Part shown: piece by piece, positions 14,864-24,217 of the stretch
How positions within the stretch are numbered: the stretch's first letter is position 1
How the letters are laid out: each line of letters opens with the position of its first letter
NCBI RefSeq assembly: GCF_013184775.1
Contig: NZ_JAATVV010000014.1
Coordinates: 1 to 64,000 of the forward strand
DNA: 64,000 nucleotides
Direction: 5' to 3'
Source of the DNA: Martelella sp. HB161492
Lineage (GTDB): Bacteria > Pseudomonadota > Alphaproteobacteria > Rhizobiales > Rhizobiaceae
Program-made: the position numbers and the translations under genes
Notes under the pieces: model-generated
The model's input: the letters and a program-made list of their open reading frames with translations, nothing else
Databases searched by the model: none
Told to the model about the DNA's origin: nothing

Positions 14864-16027
14864 TCAGGCCCGCAGCCGGCGCTCGGCAAGCGTGACCCAA
14901 TAGGAGATGCCATAAGGCAGGGCATCGTCATTGAAATCATAGCCGGCGTTATGGAGGCCGGCGCTGTCGCCATTGCCGATCATGATAAACGCACCGGGCC
15001 GGCTCTCGAGCATATAGGAGAAATCCTCGGCCGCCGTCCAGGGACCAAAATCCGTGTCAACCGCATCCGTCCCGGCAACCGCAATGGCCGCATCCGCGGC
15101 GTGAACGGCTTCCTCCGCGTGATTGACGGTCGCCGGATAGTTGCGCTTGTAGCGCAGTTCCGCCTTTGCCCCTTGGGCTGCGGCAATCCCCGTTGCGATT
15201 GCCTTCAGACGCTCTTCGGCAAGATCGCGGTTTTCCGGTGTGAAGGAACGCACGGTTCCGCCCAGCCTTGCCTGATCGGGAATGATGTTGTGGGTCGAGC
15301 CCGCGTGAAATTCGGTGATCGAGACCACCAGCGCATCGATCGGGCTCACCATGCGCGAGGCGATCGTCTGCGCGGCAAGCACGATCTGGCTGCCAATCAC
15401 CACCGGATCGATCGCCTTGTGCGGCTGGGCGGCATGGCCGCCGCGCCCGGTGACAATGATCTGAAACTCATCGGTTGCCGCCATGATCGGGCCAGAGCGG
15501 ATTGCGAACTGGCCAAGCGGGATCCCCGGGTAATTGTGCATGCCATAAACTTCGGCGATGTTGAAGCGCTCCATCAGCCCGTCATCGATCATCGCCTTGC
15601 CACCGGCCCCGCCTTCTTCAGCCGGCTGGAAGATCAGCACCACTGTCCCGGAAAAATTCCGGCGATCGGCCAGCAGCCGTGCAGCCCCCAGAAGCATCGC
15701 CATATGTCCGTCATGGCCGCAGGCATGCATCTGGCCAGGCCGCTGCGACGCCCAGTCGAGGCCGGTCTTCTCCTCGAGCGGCAGGGCATCCATATCAGCG
15801 CGCAGACCGATCGCTCTTCCGCCTGCGCCCTTGCCGTGAATAACGCCGACCACGCCGCTCCTGCCAATCCCTTCGACAATCTCGTCAACACCGAATTCCG
15901 TCAGCTTTTCGACAATGAAGGCCGCAGTGTCGCCAACTTCGTAAAGCAATTCCGGATTCCGGTGCAGGTGACGGCGCCAGGCGGTTGCCTCACTGGCGAT
16001 GGCGGCAGCAGAATTGAGCAAAGGCAT
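14864..16027 (-). CDS. M20-family amidohydrolase (hippurate / N-acyl amino acid hydrolase type)
   Basis: A 387-residue metal-dependent amidohydrolase that cleaves N-acyl or N-aryl amino acids. The di-metal site is visible: HACGHDGH at residues 101-108, the catalytic Glu pair at 137-138 (QPAEEGGAGG), and GLRADMDALPL at 75-84. A dimerisation domain (about 180-290) contains GRGGHAAQPH. Length fits the HipO/IAA-amino acid hydrolase subfamily. It is the first chromosomal gene after the tRNA and stands alone. The exact substrate cannot be told from sequence. Confidence 0.9.
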   Translation of the reverse strand: MPLLNSAAAIASEATAWRRHLHRNPELLYEVGDTAAFIVEKLTEFGVDEIVEGIGRSGVVGVIHGKGAGGRAIGLRADMDALPLEEKTGLDWASQRPGQMHACGHDGHMAMLLGAARLLADRRNFSGTVVLIFQPAEEGGAGGKAMIDDGLMERFNIAEVYGMHNYPGIPLGQFAIRSGPIMAATDEFQIIVTGRGGHAAQPHKAIDPVVIGSQIVLAAQTIASRMVSPIDALVVSITEFHAGSTHNIIPDQARLGGTVRSFTPENRDLAEERLKAIATGIAAAQGAKAELRYKRNYPATVNHAEEAVHAADAAIAVAGTDAVDTDFGPWTAAEDFSYMLESRPGAFIMIGNGDSAGLHNAGYDFNDDALPYGISYWVTLAERRLRA

Positions 16028-16175
16028 AGGGAAACCCGAATTTGAAATCGTTCAGTCCAAAGCGGCAATGTGGGACGCCAGAGCCGAACATGCAACATGC
16101 TTTCGCATCTGCCGAGTTGATGTATAAAGAAAACCATCGCAAGAGGGGCCAGTGACATTGAGCGGCGGAAAACCC

Positions 16176-17273
16176 ATGACAGGCAGAATAGCGCGGATGC
16201 TGCGGCGTCTTCCCCTGACCCTGTTGGCGCTGACTGTCATGGCCCAGTTGCCGGCAGCCGGCGCAAGCGCCAATCCCTATATCGTCGTCGATGCCAAGAC
16301 CCAGCGCGTCCTGTTTGCCGATGAAGCCTTCAAGCGATGGTATCCGGCATCACTGACCAAGCTGATGACCACCTATCTCGTCTTTGAGGATCTGGTGGCC
16401 GGACGGCTGCGCCTCGACACGCCCATCACTGTCTCGGCAGCTGCGGCCAATGAAGCGCCGTCGAAAATGTACTTTTCGCCCGGCACAAGGATCACCCTCG
16501 ACAGCGCGCTGAAAATGATGCTCGTCCACTCCGCAAATGATGCGGCCAAGGCCGTGGCCGAAAACGAACCGGGTGGCGAACAGGCCTTCGTCGCGCGCAT
16601 GAACGCCACGGCCGCTTCACTCGGCATGAACAGCACCCATTTCGTCAATGCCAATGGCATGCCGAAGGACGGTCAGTATACCACGGCACGTGACATGGCC
16701 GCGCTGGCCATGGCGCTGCAGAAAAACTTCCCGCAATTTGCCTATTTCTTCGACATACCCGGCATCTCAGCCGATAGCGGCCGCTACCGCAATACCAATC
16801 TTCTGCTGTCGACCTTCGATGGCGCGACCGGCATGAAGACGGGCTATATCTGTGCCGCCGGTTACAATCAGGTCTCCACGGCGCAGCGGGACGGCCATAG
16901 CGTCGTCAGCGTCGTCCTCGGTGCCTCTTCAATCCCTGATCGGACCGAGACGTCCGCCAGGCTGCTTCAGTCCGGCCTGACGGTCGCAAGCGAGAACGGC
17001 CCGTTGCTGAGTGCATTCCGTCCCGGCCCCGATGTCGACAAGACCGTCGCCGACATTTCATCCACCATGTGCACGCCCGAGGCCATTCAGGCGCGGATCG
17101 GCGTGATTGATGAAGATGGCAATTATCCGCTCAATTCGCCCTATCTGAAGCCGTTGCCTGAGGATTACACCACTGTACCGGCCAAGCGGCTTCCGAATGA
17201 TACCGACATGGCCGCCGCCGAACTCGACCAGTTGAAGACGATCCCCCTTCCCTATGCACGGCCAGCGCAGTAA
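16176..17273 (+). CDS. D-alanyl-D-alanine carboxypeptidase, S11 family
   Basis: A periplasmic penicillin-binding protein that trims the terminal D-Ala from peptidoglycan pentapeptides. A signal peptide with AxA site (TLLALTVMAQLPAAGASA) is followed by the three S11 motifs: SxxK (ASLTK), SxN (HSAND) and KTG (MKTGYICAAG). The C-terminal membrane-anchor helix of DacA is not obvious. The ATG at 16176 gives a normal signal peptide; a GTG at 16152 preceded by AGAGGGG is an alternative. Length of about 365 residues is normal for the family. Confidence 0.9.
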   Translation: MTGRIARMLRRLPLTLLALTVMAQLPAAGASANPYIVVDAKTQRVLFADEAFKRWYPASLTKLMTTYLVFEDLVAGRLRLDTPITVSAAAANEAPSKMYFSPGTRITLDSALKMMLVHSANDAAKAVAENEPGGEQAFVARMNATAASLGMNSTHFVNANGMPKDGQYTTARDMAALAMALQKNFPQFAYFFDIPGISADSGRYRNTNLLLSTFDGATGMKTGYICAAGYNQVSTAQRDGHSVVSVVLGASSIPDRTETSARLLQSGLTVASENGPLLSAFRPGPDVDKTVADISSTMCTPEAIQARIGVIDEDGNYPLNSPYLKPLPEDYTTVPAKRLPNDTDMAAAELDQLKTIPLPYARPAQ

Positions 17274-17284
17274 AGCTTGGCACC

Positions 17285-18376
17285 ATGTACCAGATTACCA
17301 GTCCCATACCCGTTTCCATCATCACCGGCTTCCTCGGTGCCGGCAAGTCCACACTGCTCAACCGGCTTCTCACCGATCCGGCATTGTCGGATGCAGCCAT
17401 CATCATCAATGAGTTCGGCGAGATCGGCATCGACCACCTGCTTGTCGAGCAATCCGGCGAGAACATCGTTGAATTGTCGAATGGCTGCCTGTGCTGCAGT
17501 GTACGCGGCGAATTGATCAATACGCTTGCCGATCTGCTGGACCGGATGCAGACCGAGAAGATCCGCCCCATCAGCCGTGTCGTGATCGAGACAACGGGCC
17601 TTGCCGACCCGGTACCGGTGCTCAAGGCCGTGATCGCCCATCCGGCCATCGCCGCAGCCTTTGCCATTGATGGTGTGATCACGCTCGCCGATGCGCAAAA
17701 CGGGCTCGCCACGCTCGAGAACCACGAAGAAGCCGTGCGTCAGGCCATGGTCGCCGACCGGCTGATCATCACCAAGACCGATCTTGCAGCGTCGGAAAAG
17801 ACACTGGCACTGAGACAGCGTCTTGCCGCGCTGAACCCCAATGCAGAACTGCTCGACAATGCAGAGCTGAGCAATCCGCAGGCTGCGCTTCTCGCCGCCG
17901 GCCTGTTCGATGCAGCGCGGCGCCAGCCTGAGGTCGGCCAATGGCTGAGCGAAGCCGATGCTGCGCACCATCATCATCACCACGACGTCAACCGCCATGG
18001 CGACCATATCCGGTCTTTCGCGCTTAACTGCGAGCGTCCGATCGCCCGTGCCGATCTGATGGCCTTTTTCGATATGCTGGCCGCCCGTCACGGCCCGTCC
18101 ATCCTGCGGATGAAGGGTGTTGTGGCGCTTGAGGGCGAGGCGCTGCCCGTCGCCATTCACGGCGTCCAGGAGATCATCTATCCGCCCGTGCGGCTGAAAG
18201 CCTGGCCGCCCGGTGAAAAACCGACGAGCCGGCTGGTGCTGATCACCGCCGATCTGAAGGAAGATGTGGTCCGGGATCTGTTTGACGCCTTTCTCGGCAG
18301 ACCGGTCATTGATCGGCCGGACCGGACGGCACTTACCGAGAACCCGCTTTCAGCCTTCGGTTTCAAACCCGGCTGA
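17285..18376 (+). CDS. CobW/COG0523-family metal-chaperone GTPase
   Basis: A 363-residue P-loop GTPase. It shows Walker A GFLGAGKST (residues 15-23), the metal-binding CxCC motif (GCLCC, Cys68/70/71), a Walker B/base-recognition region (ITKTD), and a His-rich loop (six histidines in a row, about residue 226) before the C-terminal CobW_C domain. Family members insert or deliver zinc or cobalt to target proteins. It starts 12 bases after the carboxypeptidase and may be co-transcribed. No Zur-box was recognised upstream. The His-rich loop favours zinc handling over cobalamin synthesis, but that is inference. Confidence 0.88.
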   Translation: MYQITSPIPVSIITGFLGAGKSTLLNRLLTDPALSDAAIIINEFGEIGIDHLLVEQSGENIVELSNGCLCCSVRGELINTLADLLDRMQTEKIRPISRVVIETTGLADPVPVLKAVIAHPAIAAAFAIDGVITLADAQNGLATLENHEEAVRQAMVADRLIITKTDLAASEKTLALRQRLAALNPNAELLDNAELSNPQAALLAAGLFDAARRQPEVGQWLSEADAAHHHHHHDVNRHGDHIRSFALNCERPIARADLMAFFDMLAARHGPSILRMKGVVALEGEALPVAIHGVQEIIYPPVRLKAWPPGEKPTSRLVLITADLKEDVVRDLFDAFLGRPVIDRPDRTALTENPLSAFGFKPG

Positions 18377-18614
18377 CGTCGCGCCTTATCGTGAAGCGGT
18401 CATAGCCTTCAGCGCGCTCCTGCTGCACCAGCGCGTGACCATCCTCACGGCAAAGATGCGGGATATCGATGACGGCCAGCGGATCGCTGGTGAGCACAAC
18501 GAGCAAAGCGCCGGGCTCAAGGCCGGCAAGGCGCTTTTTCGTCTTGAGAGCGGGAAGCGGGCATTTCAGCCCGCGAAGATCCAGTGTTTCAGCCGCGCCG
18601 GAGCCCGGCGTCAC
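18363..18614 (-). CDS. TusA-family sulfur carrier protein
   Basis: An 83-residue TusA/SirA protein with the CPxP signature at residues 18-21 (GLKCPLPALK), where the Cys carries persulfide sulfur. The GTG start at 18614 overlaps the stop of the L,D-transpeptidase gene (GTGA), so the two are translationally coupled, and its end overlaps the convergent CobW gene by 14 bases. Likely a sulfur donor for tRNA thiolation or molybdenum cofactor; the partner is not evident here. Confidence 0.85.
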   Translation of the reverse strand: MTPGSGAAETLDLRGLKCPLPALKTKKRLAGLEPGALLVVLTSDPLAVIDIPHLCREDGHALVQQERAEGYDRFTIRRDVSRV

Positions 18615-20044
18615 CAGAACTTCCAGAAGGGCTTCTTCTCGCGGTCACCCTTGTTGGCATCCACCTGCGCATAGGCGGCAAGCGGGCTTGGCTCCGGAAT
18701 GGGAACCGCCGAGGAAACCGGAACATCGGGAACCGGCGGCAAGGGTGCTTCGGCCGAAGCGACGTCGGTCGGGGCCGCCACCGTGTCACCGGTCGCCAGA
18801 CCTGCAGGGATACTGTCGCGCAGCGACGGAGTATCATCGGCCTGATTGTTCCCCTGCGCCATCTGCAGCAGGCGGGCAAGCCAGCCGCTATCCTTTTCCG
18901 GTGCGGCAGCATCGCCAAGTGCGGTTACGACGGCAGCATCCTGTGCGCTTTCAGCGTCGGGACCATCAGGAATCGCCGCCGTCCGGGTCAGGACATCAAT
19001 CGTCGGAATGGTCTTCCCGCCATCTTGGGCAAGGGCAACCTGGTACTGCTCGACCGTCAGATAGCGCCCGGCTTCAAGCGAGGGACCGGTCGGCTGATAG
19101 AGCGCATCGGTCGGATCGGGACGCGTATCGGCAACCAGCGCCTTGCGCTGAGCTTCCGTCGGATCGATCCAGACCATATCGGCATTCTTCTTCAGTGCCT
19201 TGTCATAGTCTTTCTGGTAATCAGCCTCATAGGCGTCGAGCTTGGCCTGATCATCCGCCGAAACCGTTGTCACCATGGCCGGGCACTGCGCGGACGAAAC
19301 AAAGGTTCCCGCATCGGTCGGCTTTTCGTTGAAGACGTAGCTTCGGTCGCAGACATCCACCTTGGCCGGCTTTTGCGTGACCTCGAAATAGTCATAGCCG
19401 GGCTTCAGCATTTCCCAGAAATCGTAATTCTCATTATAGCGGTGACGCACCATATTGGCCGCGGTCATGCGGAAGGGATAGGCCTGCAGCATGATCGACT
19501 GCTGGCCGCCCTTGAAGGCGTCACGCGCAAAGGCAAAGATCTCCAGAATCTGTTCATCCGTCATCGAATAGCAGCCGGCCGAAGAGCAGGCGCCATGGAT
19601 CATCAGATTGCTGCCGGTCAGGGCGTTGGCACTGTCATAGCGGTTGGGATAACCGGTATTGATGGCCAGGAAATATTTCGAATAAGGGTTCATCAGCCCG
19701 GTCGTCAGCGGATAGAAGCCTTCCGGCGCCTGACGGTCGCCTTCCTTCTTCTTCGGGCCGAGCTTGCCGGACCAGGCGCAGATCTCATAGGATTCGAGCT
19801 TGCCATAGGTACCGTCGCGCTTCTGCTTCCAGATCTCCAGCACGCCTTCTTCCTTGAAGATGCGGATGGTGATCGGCGCATTCCTGTCCATATCGCTGGC
19901 GCGCATCCGCGCCTCGATCTTGGTCGGCAACGGATAGTTCATCTTCTCCTGAACGGAGGAGAAGGCGGAACTATCGAAGAAACTGTTGCATCCCGTCAAT
20001 GCTACGGTGGCAAAGAGCAGAGGGATGAGTGGGTTAAGTCGCAT
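18611..20044 (-). CDS. YafK-type L,D-transpeptidase lipoprotein
   Basis: A 477-residue lipoprotein. The lipobox LTGC (Cys19) follows a hydrophobic signal. The L,D-transpeptidase (YkuD-fold) domain spans residues about 55-180 with the catalytic HGACSSAGCYSM (His150, Cys158). The C-terminal 200 residues are Ala/Pro/Asp-rich and low-complexity, probably a flexible spacer. Such enzymes make or edit 3-3 crosslinks or attach and detach proteins from peptidoglycan; YafK subfamily members cleave Braun-lipoprotein links. The start at 20044 is chosen for the lipoprotein signal; a longer frame would bury it. Coupled to tusA downstream. Confidence 0.88.
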   Translation of the reverse strand: MRLNPLIPLLFATVALTGCNSFFDSSAFSSVQEKMNYPLPTKIEARMRASDMDRNAPITIRIFKEEGVLEIWKQKRDGTYGKLESYEICAWSGKLGPKKKEGDRQAPEGFYPLTTGLMNPYSKYFLAINTGYPNRYDSANALTGSNLMIHGACSSAGCYSMTDEQILEIFAFARDAFKGGQQSIMLQAYPFRMTAANMVRHRYNENYDFWEMLKPGYDYFEVTQKPAKVDVCDRSYVFNEKPTDAGTFVSSAQCPAMVTTVSADDQAKLDAYEADYQKDYDKALKKNADMVWIDPTEAQRKALVADTRPDPTDALYQPTGPSLEAGRYLTVEQYQVALAQDGGKTIPTIDVLTRTAAIPDGPDAESAQDAAVVTALGDAAAPEKDSGWLARLLQMAQGNNQADDTPSLRDSIPAGLATGDTVAAPTDVASAEAPLPPVPDVPVSSAVPIPEPSPLAAYAQVDANKGDREKKPFWKFW

Positions 20045-20400
20045 AACAGAAACCTGCCGGAATTTCGCCCTCAGTGCAATGCATCGTGCCTGCCTGGGTC
20101 CTTTCTTATGCACTGCCAATGTTCAAAAATCGTTAACCGCAATCAAATTTTTCTTCAATGCAGTCATGTTCACCGATCGGTTTTGACAAATGACATTTCA
20201 GCGCCTGGCCGCCGCGTCCCCACCCGCGGCAACAAATCGCATGCCCCATTTATCGTGTTTTCCGGTGCGCCGCTAGCGTCATACGTGTCAGAATGACCCG
20301 GCTCACGCAAAAGAGAACGGAAATTGCGCAGGCCTGCACGCCAAAACAAGAAAGGCCACGCAATCGGCGTGGCCTTTGTCATGTTTGAACAGCTGATCGT
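20045..20400. other. Intergenic region between ldt and accA
   Basis: About 356 bases with no gene. It holds the leader of the transpeptidase gene (AT-rich, 20110-20190) and the terminator of accA at 20351-20377. No other structure was recognised. Confidence 0.6.
20351..20377. terminator. Intrinsic terminator after accA
   Basis: AAAGGCCACG and CGTGGCCTTT form a nearly perfect 10-bp stem with a 7-base loop. The A/T runs on both sides allow it to act on either strand. It lies 24 bases beyond the accA stop. Confidence 0.85.
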
Positions 20401-21354
20401 TCAGAGATTGCGGCCGATCGCCAGGAATTTCTCGCGACGGTCATTGCGCAGTTCATCCGGCGACATGCCGTCCATCGACGAAAGCGCCTCGGCGATCTGA
20501 TCGCCGGTGGAATCGATGACGGTCTCGGAATGGCGATGCGCGCCGCCGACGGGCTCGGGCACGATATTGTCGATGACGCCGAGCGCCCGCAGATCCTGAG
20601 CGGTGATCTTCATATTGGTCGCGGCTTCCTTGGCGCGGGCGGAATCACGCCACAGGATCGAAGCGGCCCCTTCCGGCGAGATCACCGAATAGATCGAATG
20701 CTCAAGCATGTAGACACGGTTGCCTGCGGCGATGGCAATTGCCCCGCCGGAGCCGCCTTCCCCGATGACGACACAGGTCATCGGAACGCCGAGCGACAGG
20801 CATTTTGCCGTGGACTTGGCGATCGCCTCCGCCTGGCCGCGCTCTTCGGCGCCGATGCCAGGATAGGCGCCGGCCGTATCCACCAGCGATATCACCGGCA
20901 GATTGTAGCGGTCAGCGAGATCCATGACCCGGATCGCCTTGCGATAGCCTTCTGGCTTCGGCATGCCGAAATTGTGCTTGATTCGGGTCTTTGTGTCGTG
21001 GCCCTTCTCCTGGCCGATCACCGCAACCGGGCGACCACGGAAGCGGGCAAGCCCTGTCTGGATCGCGGCATCATCGCCAAAATTGCGGTCACCCGACAAC
21101 GGTGTGAATTCGGTGAACAGACGCCTGGCATAATCGATAAAGTGCGGCCGCTGCGGATGACGGGCAACCTGCGCCTTCTGCCAGGGAGTAAGCTTCGAGT
21201 AGATGTCGCTCATCGCCTCGGTGACGCGCCCTTCCAGGCGCCGAACCTCGTCGGCGGTGTCGATGCTTTCGTCTTCCCCCGCGATCTTTTTCAGCTCAAT
21301 GATCTTGGCTTCCAGATCGGAGATGGGTCGTTCGAAATCGAGATAGCTGTACAT
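20401..21354 (-). CDS. accA: Acetyl-CoA carboxylase carboxyltransferase subunit alpha
   Basis: A 317-residue AccA. With AccD it transfers carboxyl from carboxybiotin to acetyl-CoA, giving malonyl-CoA for fatty acid synthesis. The start MYSYLDFERPISDLEAKI matches the family N-terminus, so the ATG at 21354 is preferred over one nine codons earlier. The crotonase-fold signatures are present (RGRPVAVIGQEKGHDT, GAYPGIGAEERGQAEAIA, IGEGGSGGAIAI). Monocistronic, with a terminator behind and xerD upstream on the same strand. Confidence 0.97.
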   Translation of the reverse strand: MYSYLDFERPISDLEAKIIELKKIAGEDESIDTADEVRRLEGRVTEAMSDIYSKLTPWQKAQVARHPQRPHFIDYARRLFTEFTPLSGDRNFGDDAAIQTGLARFRGRPVAVIGQEKGHDTKTRIKHNFGMPKPEGYRKAIRVMDLADRYNLPVISLVDTAGAYPGIGAEERGQAEAIAKSTAKCLSLGVPMTCVVIGEGGSGGAIAIAAGNRVYMLEHSIYSVISPEGAASILWRDSARAKEAATNMKITAQDLRALGVIDNIVPEPVGGAHRHSETVIDSTGDQIAEALSSMDGMSPDELRNDRREKFLAIGRNL

Positions 21355-21431
21355 TCGTTTACGCTTTCTGCTGTCTCCCAAGGGCCGTCCGGGAGAGCAT
21401 CCCTTACTCTCATTTACATACAGATTGCCGC

Positions 21432-22391
21432 TTAATCCCGTTTTTTTGCACTTTTTGCAAGGGGGTGATGAGTTTCCACAAGTTCCCGCAACCTTTCCTC
21501 CAGCACATGGGTGTAGATCTGCGTGGTAGAAATATCAGCATGACCAAGCAGTTCCTGCACCGCACGCAGGTCCGCGCCATTTTGCAAAAGATGACTGGCA
21601 AACGCATGGCGAAGCACATGTGGCGATATGCCTGATGCCTTCAACCCGGCGCGGGCTGCCAGCCCTTTCAGTTCGCGCGCGAAAACCTGGCGCGAAAGAT
21701 AGCCTTCCTGACCGGCGGAGGGAAACAGATATTCGCTTTCCGCAAGATCGCCGCAAGCAATGGCGGCCCGAAGCGCGGCACCATAGGTCTCAAGCGCTGA
21801 AATCGCCCGCGCCGAAAGCGGCACCATCCGTTCCTTGTTGCCCTTGCCGCGGATGGTGAGGAAACGTCCCTTGCGCATCAAGACGGAGGCGGGCAGCGTC
21901 ACCAGTTCGCTGACCCGCATACCGCTGGCATAAAGCGTTTCCATCAGCGCGGCCATGCGCAGCCGTGCCAGTCGCTCGCCCGCATCCCCCGCTTCAGCGG
22001 CCTCGCGCTGCGCCTGGTCGAGGAGCCGGTCGACATCCGCCACCGACATGGTTTTCGGCAGCGCCCAGCCCTTTTTCGGGGTATCGACAATGCCCGTCGG
22101 ATCGTCACCGCGCATCCCTTCGGCATAGAGAAAGCGGTAGAACTGACGGATGGCCGACAAGCGCCTTGCCTGTGACGTGGCGGCGAAACCGCGCTTTGCC
22201 ATATCGGAGAGATAGGCCAGCACATCATCGGAGGTTGCCTTGTCCAGCACGACGCCGCGATCGGTCAGAAAATCGCGCAGATCATCAAGATCGCGCTGAT
22301 AGGCTTCCAGCGTGTTGACCGCCGCGCCGCGCTCGGCACTCAGCATTTCGATGAAGGCTTCCACATGGGCGCCCGACAAATCTGCCGCCAT
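21432..22391 (-). CDS. xerD: Site-specific tyrosine recombinase XerD
   Basis: A 319-residue XerD-type recombinase acting with XerC at dif to resolve chromosome dimers. The catalytic residues are visible in [10 protein letters not shown] (Arg), [12 protein letters not shown] (His, Arg), [15 protein letters not shown] (His and the Tyr nucleophile). It is clearly different from the element's integrase and stands in the conserved rhizobial arrangement divergent from aroK. Length is normal. Confidence 0.95.
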   Translation of the reverse strand: MAADLSGAHVEAFIEMLSAERGAAVNTLEAYQRDLDDLRDFLTDRGVVLDKATSDDVLAYLSDMAKRGFAATSQARRLSAIRQFYRFLYAEGMRGDDPTGIVDTPKKGWALPKTMSVADVDRLLDQAQREAAEAGDAGERLARLRMAALMETLYASGMRVSELVTLPASVLMRKGRFLTIRGKGNKERMVPLSARAISALETYGAALRAAIACGDLAESEYLFPSAGQEGYLSRQVFARELKGLAARAGLKASGISPHVLRHAFASHLLQNGADLRAVQELLGHADISTTQIYTHVLEERLRELVETHHPLAKSAKKRD

Positions 22392-22463
22392 TTACCCTTT
22401 TCCCGTATCCAGATGGCAATATGTGCCGCAATCCCTTGACGCTTACCGTGCATTTGCCGATAG

Positions 22464-23084
22464 GTGAGCCAAAAGAATGGGCGCGAGATGAACGCAATAC
22501 AAGAAACCGGTCCTCTGAATCTTCGCCAGAAGGCATTGCGCGGCCTTGATGGGCGTAATCTGATTCTCGTCGGGCTGATGGGCGCCGGCAAGTCCGCCAT
22601 CGGCAAGATGGTCGCCGATGCGCTCGCCATTCCCTATATCGACACCGATGCGGAAATTGAAAAGGCCGCGCGGATGTCGATTTCGGAACTGTTCGAAAAA
22701 TACGGCGAACCGGAATTCCGCGCGCTTGAAACACGCGTCATCGAACGCATCCTGACGGAAGGTCCGGCCATCGTCTCAACCGGCGGCGGCGCCTTCATCA
22801 ATCCCGTCAATCGCGAGATGATCGCCAGCGCGGGTCTGTCGATGTGGCTGAAGGCAGATCTGGAAACACTGTGGGACCGTGTCAGACGCCGTTCGACCCG
22901 CCCGCTGCTGAAGACCGAAAATCCGAAGGAAACGCTGCGGGCGCTGATGGAGAGCCGTTATCCGGTCTATGGGCTCGCCGAGATCACCGTCATGTCGCGC
23001 AATGTTCGCAAGGAAACCGTGATGCGTGACGTGCTGAAGGCGCTCGCTGCACTCTATAATGAAAAGCCGGAGACAAAATCGTGA
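22464..23084 (+). CDS. aroK: Shikimate kinase
   Basis: Phosphorylates shikimate at the 3-OH in aromatic amino acid synthesis. The P-loop GLMGAGKSAIG, the shikimate-binding DTDAEIE and GGGAF segments, and the lid RRRSTRPLL are all present. The frame opens at GTG 22464; an ATG at 22488 is equally possible. Either gives a normal-length kinase with the N-terminal extension common in Rhizobiales. Its TGA overlaps the aroB GTG start (GTGA), so the two are coupled. Confidence 0.96.
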   Translation: MSQKNGREMNAIQETGPLNLRQKALRGLDGRNLILVGLMGAGKSAIGKMVADALAIPYIDTDAEIEKAARMSISELFEKYGEPEFRALETRVIERILTEGPAIVSTGGGAFINPVNREMIASAGLSMWLKADLETLWDRVRRRSTRPLLKTENPKETLRALMESRYPVYGLAEITVMSRNVRKETVMRDVLKALAALYNEKPETKS

Positions 23085-24217
23085 GTGACATGCTCGACGA
23101 CAGGAAGATTGTGCGCGTGGATCTTGGCGTGCGCAGCTACGACATTCTGATCGGCACGGGACTGATCGAAAATGCCGGCGGCGAAATTCTCGCGCGGCTG
23201 AAATGCCGCAAGGTCGCGATCATCACCGATGAAAATGTCGCGCCGCTTTATCTCGACCGGTTGAGCGAGAGCCTGCAGACCGATGGCATCGAAACCTTTT
23301 CGGTGACCCTGCCAGCCGGCGAAAAGACCAAGAGCTTCGACAATCTCCAGACCGTCGTCGACGAAGTGCTGGACGCCAGAATTGAACGCGGCGATGCCGT
23401 GGTCGCACTCGGCGGCGGCGTGATCGGTGATCTGACCGGCTTTGCTGCCGGCATTGTCCGCCGCGGCGTCAACTTCATTCAGGTCCCGACCTCACTTCTG
23501 GCGCAGGTCGATTCATCGGTCGGCGGCAAGACCGGCATCAACGCCCGCCAGGGCAAGAATCTGATCGGCGTATTCCACCAGCCAGGCCTGGTTCTGGCCG
23601 ACACCGGTGCATTGAACACGCTGAGTGACCGCGAATTTGCCGCTGGCTATGCCGAAGTCGTCAAATATGGCCTGATCGACCGGCCTGATTTTTTCCACTG
23701 GCTTGAGAAGAATCGCAAGGGGATCTTTGCGGGCTCCGATGCGCGCGCCGAGGCGATCGCGGTCAGCTGCCGGGCAAAGGCGGACGTGGTTGCGGCCGAT
23801 GAGCGCGAAAACGGCGCAAGGGCGCTGCTCAATCTTGGCCATACCTTTGGACATGCGCTGGAAAAGGCGACCAATTACGACAGCGCCCGGCTCGTTCATG
23901 GCGAGGGCGTTGCGATCGGCATGGTGCTGGCGCATGAATTTTCAGCCCGCATGAACCTCGCCAGCCCCGATGATGCCGTGCGGATCGCGAAACATTTGCG
24001 TGAAGCGGGGCTGCCGACGCGCATGAGTGATATTGACGGCGCACTGCCGCCACCTGATATATTGATGCAGGCAATCGGACAGGACAAGAAGAACAAGGGC
24101 GGCAAGCTGACCTTCATTCTCACGCGCGGCATCGGCGAAGCCTTCATCGCAGACGATGTTCCGGCCTCTGAAGTTCTGGCATTTCTGACGGACAAGCATC
24201 CCAATGGTCATGGGTGA
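23081..24217 (+). CDS. aroB: 3-dehydroquinate synthase
   Basis: A 378-residue NAD- and metal-dependent AroB converting DAHP to 3-dehydroquinate. Signatures include GGGVIGDLTGFAAG (NAD-binding), SLLAQVDSSVGGKTGIN, and the metal-ligand regions around AAGYAEVVKYG and LNLGHTFGHALE. It starts at a GTG coupled to aroK and ends inside the next gene. Together with aroK it supplies the pathway that hisC/tyrC further right draw on for tyrosine. Confidence 0.97.
   Translation: MSDMLDDRKIVRVDLGVRSYDILIGTGLIENAGGEILARLKCRKVAIITDENVAPLYLDRLSESLQTDGIETFSVTLPAGEKTKSFDNLQTVVDEVLDARIERGDAVVALGGGVIGDLTGFAAGIVRRGVNFIQVPTSLLAQVDSSVGGKTGINARQGKNLIGVFHQPGLVLADTGALNTLSDREFAAGYAEVVKYGLIDRPDFFHWLEKNRKGIFAGSDARAEAIAVSCRAKADVVAADERENGARALLNLGHTFGHALEKATNYDSARLVHGEGVAIGMVLAHEFSARMNLASPDDAVRIAKHLREAGLPTRMSDIDGALPPPDILMQAIGQDKKNKGGKLTFILTRGIGEAFIADDVPASEVLAFLTDKHPNGHG

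Noticed and set aside
14798-16045. 415-codon plus-strand frame opposite the M20 amidohydrolase
   Set aside because: Antisense shadow of a complete metalloenzyme; it also runs out of the tRNA flank without a ribosome site.
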